From Advenella alkanexedens (GTDB taxonomy: Bacteria; Pseudomonadota; Gammaproteobacteria; Burkholderiales; Burkholderiaceae_B), in NCBI RefSeq assembly GCF_019132845.1, contig NZ_JAHSPR010000003.1, positions 248,001-312,000 of the forward strand: a stretch of 64,000 nt of DNA. Reading direction: 5' to 3'. Shown piece after piece: positions 60,319 through 64,000 of this stretch (position 1 is the stretch's first letter; each line of letters starts with the position of its first letter). Both the position numbers and the translations under genes were made by a program. Below the pieces are notes generated by a model. The model was not told the DNA's origin and searched no databases. It was given only the letters and a program-made list of their open reading frames with translations.

Positions 60319-61296
60319 TTAAGCGTTTTTGGCCTGTGTAATCAAATTGTCTATAACGCGCAATGCGGTTTCGAGATCTTTCTTATCGATGTTTTGGATC
60401 ATCTTCGCTTCGAAACTTTTTACTCGCTGATTAATGAACATGGCATATTCGCGACCACTGTTTGTCAAGTGTATTTTTTCGTTGGTGATATATTCAAGAT
60501 GATTCCGGTTTTCCATTTCCTGCAGGGCATCTTTAATTTCCTCCTGACTGAGGTAAATACATGCCTGAAGCTCCTGTTTGCTCATTGCCTGTGAGTTCAA
60601 CCAGCTATATATTCTGAATTCCGCAACGCTTATGTTCAGTTCTTGTCTTTGAGTATTAAAACGTGAAGAAACAAGATGGCTCACATAATGTAAACGACGC
60701 AACAGAGATAAATGTGTATTGTATTTACTTGTAAAGGATGCGTTTTTTTCCGCTTCAGTTTGGTTCATAATCGATGACAAGTCATTGGCGACACCGTAAC
60801 GGCCCTGGTAAAACAAGAGTGGGGTTCCGTTGTAACGGGTGTAATGTTTGACGCGACCAATCAGAATCAAATGATCCCCACCATCAATGGTATTTTCAAG
60901 GCTGCACTCCAATGTACAGATTACATCACGCAACAATGGTGCACCTAGTTTTCCCTTGAACCAGCCGGTCTTGCTGAATTTATCCTCATCGCCTTTTGAA
61001 AACAAATTTGAGAGATCCACCTGATTGTCAGAAAGAATATTAACGGCATAATGCCGGGCCTCCTGAAAGATTTTAAGGCTGCCAGACTCTTTTCGTATAG
61101 ACCATAAAACAAGGGGTGGTTCAAGAGAAAGCGCGGCAAATGAGTTCACAGACATGCCTGCCATGTCGGTCCCGTTGCAAGCAGTCATTACGGTGACACC
61201 AGTGGCAAATTGAGATAAGCATCTTCTGAATGCGCGTGAATCCTCTTCCGGACTGCCACTTTCAATGATTTGTATGGGTTCAGATATTATGTCCAT
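60319..61296 (-). CDS. Flavin reductase with C-terminal MarR-like domain (two-component monooxygenase reductase)
   Basis: The protein has 325 residues. The N-terminal flavin reductase-like domain (about 15-175) has FRRCLSQFATGVTVMTACNG, SVNSFAALSLEPPLVLWSI and HLILIGRVKHY. The C-terminal part (about 190-325) has a MarR-like winged helix (ISVAEFRIYSWLNSQAMSK, YITNEKIHLTNSGREYAMFI). This two-part design is that of the C1 reductase of Acinetobacter 4-hydroxyphenylacetate hydroxylase (about 315 residues), where the aromatic substrate binds the MarR part and stimulates FMN reduction. It should feed FMNH2 to an oxygenase, but that gene is not in the window. Last gene of the visible minus-strand operon. 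Confidence 0.85.
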   Translation of the reverse strand: MDIISEPIQIIESGSPEEDSRAFRRCLSQFATGVTVMTACNGTDMAGMSVNSFAALSLEPPLVLWSIRKESGSLKIFQEARHYAVNILSDNQVDLSNLFSKGDEDKFSKTGWFKGKLGAPLLRDVICTLECSLENTIDGGDHLILIGRVKHYTRYNGTPLLFYQGRYGVANDLSSIMNQTEAEKNASFTSKYNTHLSLLRRLHYVSHLVSSRFNTQRQELNISVAEFRIYSWLNSQAMSKQELQACIYLSQEEIKDALQEMENRNHLEYITNEKIHLTNSGREYAMFINQRVKSFEAKMIQNIDKKDLETALRVIDNLITQAKNA

Positions 61297-61335
61297 GTCT
61301 TTATAAGTATAAGCAAGTATTTTAAGAGTGGGTTT

Positions 61336-61728
61336 TTAATTATGGGGAGCCATAATTGCGAAAAGGTCGCACTGCATATCCATTGAGGCAGGTAAGGTAT
61401 TGGAAACGATCACATGTCGGGCGGGTCTGCTTGTCTCATCAGAAAAAATATCAACCCAATATTGATTCAGTAAAGCCCGCGATACCTCTGGTCTGAGATA
61501 AAAAGTCATTTTGATAACGTCTTTCCAGTTGCCGCCCGCTTTTTCAAGAATGCGACGCGTATTCTCAAACATGAGTTGACATTGTTGTTCAATAGATTCG
61601 GGAATTTTTCCCGTTGTTTTATCTGTGCCAAAGATGGCGCCACTCATTAAAATATTGTGATGCAGGCAAGCGGCAGGAACAGGATTGTTGCCATGAGAAA
61701 ATCCATCAATATAAATACTTTTACGCAT
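61336..61728 (-). CDS. RidA/YjgF-family deaminase-like protein
   Basis: The protein has 130 residues. It has NNPVPAACLHHNILMSGAIF, GTDKTTGKIPESIEQQCQLM and PARHVIVSNTLP, the usual RidA layout; the catalytic Arg is in SRPARHVI. Canonical RidA hydrolyses enamines/imines, and related proteins deaminate 2-aminomuconate in aminophenol pathways. In this operon an aminomuconate or imine step is plausible, which would suit an amino-substituted aromatic. Cytoplasmic. Confidence 0.85.
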   Translation of the reverse strand: MRKSIYIDGFSHGNNPVPAACLHHNILMSGAIFGTDKTTGKIPESIEQQCQLMFENTRRILEKAGGNWKDVIKMTFYLRPEVSRALLNQYWVDIFSDETSRPARHVIVSNTLPASMDMQCDLFAIMAPHN

Positions 61729-61751
61729 GTTCGAGTTTTCCGGTTAATCAG

Positions 61752-62615
61752 CTATTTTGAGGAAGGAGTTGCTGGCTTTTCGGCTTCTAAAGCCAGTAAA
61801 CCGTAGCCGGTTAGCATGGGAGCCCAGTAGAATCGTTGAATTTCATTGAAAGATTCGCTGGTCTCAGAAAGTGCACCACGCATTGTCAGCCATAACATCA
61901 TTTCAACTGACTCCAGGCCACCGCGGTATATGTAATCTTCATGAGTGGCGTGTGCCAGTATTTCAGGTTCATGCGTCAATAAGTCCATGAATCGGTTATC
62001 CCATTCCGGATTCACCAAACCAAAATTATCACCATGAATTTGATGGGATAAACCGCCAGTAGAAGCGACAACGACCCGTTCATTACAAGCTGAATTTTTA
62101 ATGAAGCGACCAATACTTTGTCCCAGTTTCCAGCATCGCATGGGAGTTGGAAGGGGCTCACGCAATACATTGACATGAATGGGAATGATACGTATTGGCC
62201 AGCTTGGGGGCATCAGTAAGGGCAGAACGGACATGACGCCATGATCCAGTTCCATTTCCTGACAAATAGTCAAATCAAACTCATCGGTTACCAGTGATTT
62301 GGCCAGTTCCCAACCAAAGTCTGGAGCACCGGGAACGGATGCAAAATTGCGAGCACCAATGCCTTCATCGGCAATATTCAACTGCTTTGCGATGCCCATG
62401 GCAAAAGTAGGGTAAGCGTCAAACTGGAACTGATTCAGGTGATCGTTATAAATAACAATCATGGTGGTGACATTTTTTTGTTTCAGCCAATTATGGACGG
62501 GCCTGTAGGATTCAAAAAAAGGTTTCCATTCCGGTTTTTCCTGATGGCCTGCATCGAAAGCAAAAGAGATTGAGGGGGCGTGTGAAGATCCGATTGCACC
62601 AATTAACTCTGCCAT
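61752..62615 (-). CDS. Class III extradiol ring-cleavage dioxygenase, beta (LigB-like) subunit
   Basis: The protein has 287 residues. The Fe(II) ligands are visible: H12 (SSHAPS), H59 (YNDHLNQF) and probably E238 (GGLESVEMMLW); the catalytic histidine is H191 in GGLSHQIHG. MAELIGAIGSSHAPSISFAF is the LigB start. Together with the LigA-like subunit it forms an alpha2beta2 enzyme that opens catechol-like rings next to the hydroxyls, as protocatechuate 4,5-dioxygenase or gallate dioxygenase does. It overlaps the LigA gene by 13 bases. The substrate is not determined. Confidence 0.92.
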   Translation of the reverse strand: MAELIGAIGSSHAPSISFAFDAGHQEKPEWKPFFESYRPVHNWLKQKNVTTMIVIYNDHLNQFQFDAYPTFAMGIAKQLNIADEGIGARNFASVPGAPDFGWELAKSLVTDEFDLTICQEMELDHGVMSVLPLLMPPSWPIRIIPIHVNVLREPLPTPMRCWKLGQSIGRFIKNSACNERVVVASTGGLSHQIHGDNFGLVNPEWDNRFMDLLTHEPEILAHATHEDYIYRGGLESVEMMLWLTMRGALSETSESFNEIQRFYWAPMLTGYGLLALEAEKPATPSSK

Positions 62616-63001
62616 ATATATCCTTTGTTTGCTTCTTTTCTTATACGTACAAATTCATCAACCGTCATGCCCAATTCGGAGGCGCCTCTTTCCATTAATG
62701 ATGTTTTGAAAGCGCCATTCGCCTTGCCAATCGCAACTGTACAGGCGCCATATTCCATCATTTTGGTAAAAGCTCTGTTACGAACCATTTCTTTTTCCTG
62801 GTCGTTTAAACCAAAACGATCCATGCATGATTCTTCATTATTTAAAAAAAATGTACGCTGTTTTACTGAACGCATGCTGGTGAGGAACTTAGTAAGTCTA
62901 TATCCTCTTTCTGCCCGTTCCGTCGTTAATGGGCACAGGCCTTTAAGAGTGATCCGTGGCCCTAACTTTTTCTGAATATCTTGTGATTTTGTATTCATCA
63001 T
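62603..63001 (-). CDS. Class III extradiol dioxygenase, alpha (LigA-like) subunit
   Basis: The protein has 132 residues. The all-helical LigA domain has RGYRLTKFLTSMRSVKQRT, MDRFGLNDQEKEMVRNRAF and MMEYGACTVAIGKANGAF, lining the substrate pocket. The start is one of two adjacent ATGs (63001 or 62998), touching the aldolase stop. The length is like LigA (about 139). Confidence 0.9.
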   Translation of the reverse strand: MMNTKSQDIQKKLGPRITLKGLCPLTTERAERGYRLTKFLTSMRSVKQRTFFLNNEESCMDRFGLNDQEKEMVRNRAFTKMMEYGACTVAIGKANGAFKTSLMERGASELGMTVDEFVRIRKEANKGYIWQS

Positions 63002-63760
63002 TTAACTTTTAAGCTGATTGATCATGCTGGCGGATGATTTGGCAAAAATGCTTATGTCATTGCTGATCATGACAAAATTAAAACCATTTTCTTTGGCCTT
63101 AATGGCAGCATTGACATCGCCAACCGCAGTTCCGCAAGGAATATTCAAGCGATTGGCAACGTTGATCAAGTTTGTGATTAATTGGCTGTTATCGGGATGT
63201 GAAGCCGGTTTACCGGTTGATAAGGCCAAATCTCCCGGACCGACAAAAATGGCATTGACCCCTGGGACTGCCAGGATTTTTTCAACGTCACCTAATGCAC
63301 CGGGATCTTCAAGTTGTGGAATACGCAAGACGTGGTTATTGCCTTCTTCAACATATTGGGCAGTTGGCTTCAGGCCCCAATGTCCAGCCCTTGAGGTGAT
63401 GCCCAGACCACGATGCCCGACAGGGCTGAAAATCATGCCAGTCATGACATCTCGTGCTTCCTGCTCTGAGCGGACCCGTGGAATTAAAACGCCATCAGCG
63501 CCACAATCCAATATTCTCTGGGCATAAGCACCCGAGCTGTCAGGCAGGCGAACCAGTACTTTTAAACCCAAGCCTTGAGCGATGACAATGTTGCGGTAGC
63601 TTGCCTGAAAAGTTAGTGGGGCATGTTCCATATCAATGGCAATGAAATTGAAACCAGCCAGAGCCAGGCATTCAATGGTTTCTGGAGAGTCCAGTTTGAC
63701 CCAGGTACCGAATTGACAGCGACCCGGTACTTTCAGTGTTTCTATAAAACGGCTTGTCAT
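63002..63760 (-). CDS. HpcH/HpaI-family metal-dependent pyruvate aldolase
   Basis: The protein has 252 residues. The catalytic/metal residues are in FIAIDMEHAPL (His), VLVRLPDS (Arg), PQLEDPGALG (Glu) and FVGPGDLALSTG (Asp). These enzymes split 4-hydroxy-2-oxo acids, such as 4-hydroxy-2-oxoheptanedioate or 2-oxovalerate analogues, to pyruvate and an aldehyde or keto acid. After extradiol cleavage this gives the final split. The start is preceded by the cupin gene. The exact substrate is open. Confidence 0.9.
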   Translation of the reverse strand: MTSRFIETLKVPGRCQFGTWVKLDSPETIECLALAGFNFIAIDMEHAPLTFQASYRNIVIAQGLGLKVLVRLPDSSGAYAQRILDCGADGVLIPRVRSEQEARDVMTGMIFSPVGHRGLGITSRAGHWGLKPTAQYVEEGNNHVLRIPQLEDPGALGDVEKILAVPGVNAIFVGPGDLALSTGKPASHPDNSQLITNLINVANRLNIPCGTAVGDVNAAIKAKENGFNFVMISNDISIFAKSSASMINQLKS

Positions 63761-63796
63761 ATAGCATCCTGTGATTAAAAGTAAAGATATCTTGAT

Positions 63797-64000
63797 TTAT
63801 GCATTAATGTTGTCGGGTAGGGGGTATTCTTTTTCATTGCACACAAGACCAGGTCTAAGTGAGAAATCCGTGCGTGGAGGTGCAAAAATATCCACAAGAC
63901 GCATACCTTTTTCCCCAACGGCTTGGGAGGTATGTATGACGTTTGGGGGGATGATGCAAAGTGAAGGGGCGGATGCGACAATATGCTCATCCTCACGCCA
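63797..64000 (-). CDS. Cupin-fold protein, C-terminal part (cut by window edge)
   Basis: Sixty-seven residues are visible up to the TAA at 63797-63799. They read WREDEHIVASAPSLCIIPPN, VIHTSQAVGEKGMRLVDIFA then PPRTDFSLRPG. The second cupin motif is P-x-x-x-x-H (PPNVIH). Small cupins in aromatic operons can be dioxygenases, isomerases or sensors; this cannot be settled without the N-terminus. It is first in the visible operon, with 36 bases to the aldolase. Confidence 0.75.
   Translation of the reverse strand, partial: WREDEHIVASAPSLCIIPPNVIHTSQAVGEKGMRLVDIFAPPRTDFSLRPGLVCNEKEYPLPDNINA

Overview
The window reads as a chromosome segment of a betaproteobacterium, most likely an Alcaligenaceae/Burkholderiales relative of moderate GC. 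The evidence is the order mnmG-rsmG-parA-parB, then tRNA-Tyr/Gly/Thr-tuf-tRNA-Trp-secE-nusG-rplKA-rplJL-rpoBC, an arrangement I know from Bordetella-like genomes, together with Bug/TctC-type solute receptors (two copies) and tctDE-tctCBA. I do not assign a species.

Layout. (1) 1-5.1 kb: a catabolic cluster on the minus strand with a cytochrome P450 cut by the window edge, a self-sufficient CYP116B-type P450-reductase-ferredoxin fusion, an orphan Bug receptor and a divergent IclR regulator. (2) 5.1-8.6 kb: a large autotransporter. (3) 8.7-9.9 kb: a graveyard of an IS630-like transposase tail, a tyrosine recombinase tail and a scrambled rhuM pseudogene. (4) About 10.0-24.15 kb: a GC-richer genomic island inserted at the 3' end of mnmE, bounded by an 18-bp imperfect direct repeat of that gene end. 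It carries a complete QatABCD anti-phage system and a type I restriction-modification operon, hsdR-hsdM-(DUF1016/YhcG nuclease)-hsdS, all on the minus strand in what could be one long transcription unit. Its integrase, a DNA-binding regulator and a rhuM-Fic gene are broken, so the island looks fixed in place.

(5) 24.1-33.4 kb: mnmE, the two-component system tctDE, the tripartite tricarboxylate transporter tctCBA, an AbrB-family membrane protein and an MFS exporter. (6) 33.5-40.3 kb: the probable replication origin and centromere region, with a HIT protein, an AT-rich segment with DnaA boxes and a repeated 12-mer, an aminotransferase, two perfect parS sites, then mnmG-rsmG-parA-parB. A further perfect parS lies 8.5 kb away inside tctE. 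(7) 40.4-54.1 kb: the tRNA/tuf/ribosomal protein/RNA polymerase block, leading away from the putative origin. (8) 54.2-57.8 kb: serA, a periplasmic sugar dehydrogenase and two small secreted proteins.

(9) 57.9-64 kb: an amidase and a LysR regulator converge on a minus-strand aromatic catabolic operon. Its genes are cupin (partial), HpcH/HpaI aldolase, LigA-like and LigB-like extradiol dioxygenase subunits, a RidA-like protein and a flavin reductase with a C-terminal MarR-like domain. The operon should hydroxylate, ring-cleave and split an aromatic compound, but the oxygenase that would use the reductase is not in view.

The main points of interest are the mnmE-targeted defence island with Qat plus a nuclease-containing type I RM operon, the HsdS with a roughly 190-residue C-terminal extension, and the oriC/parS architecture.
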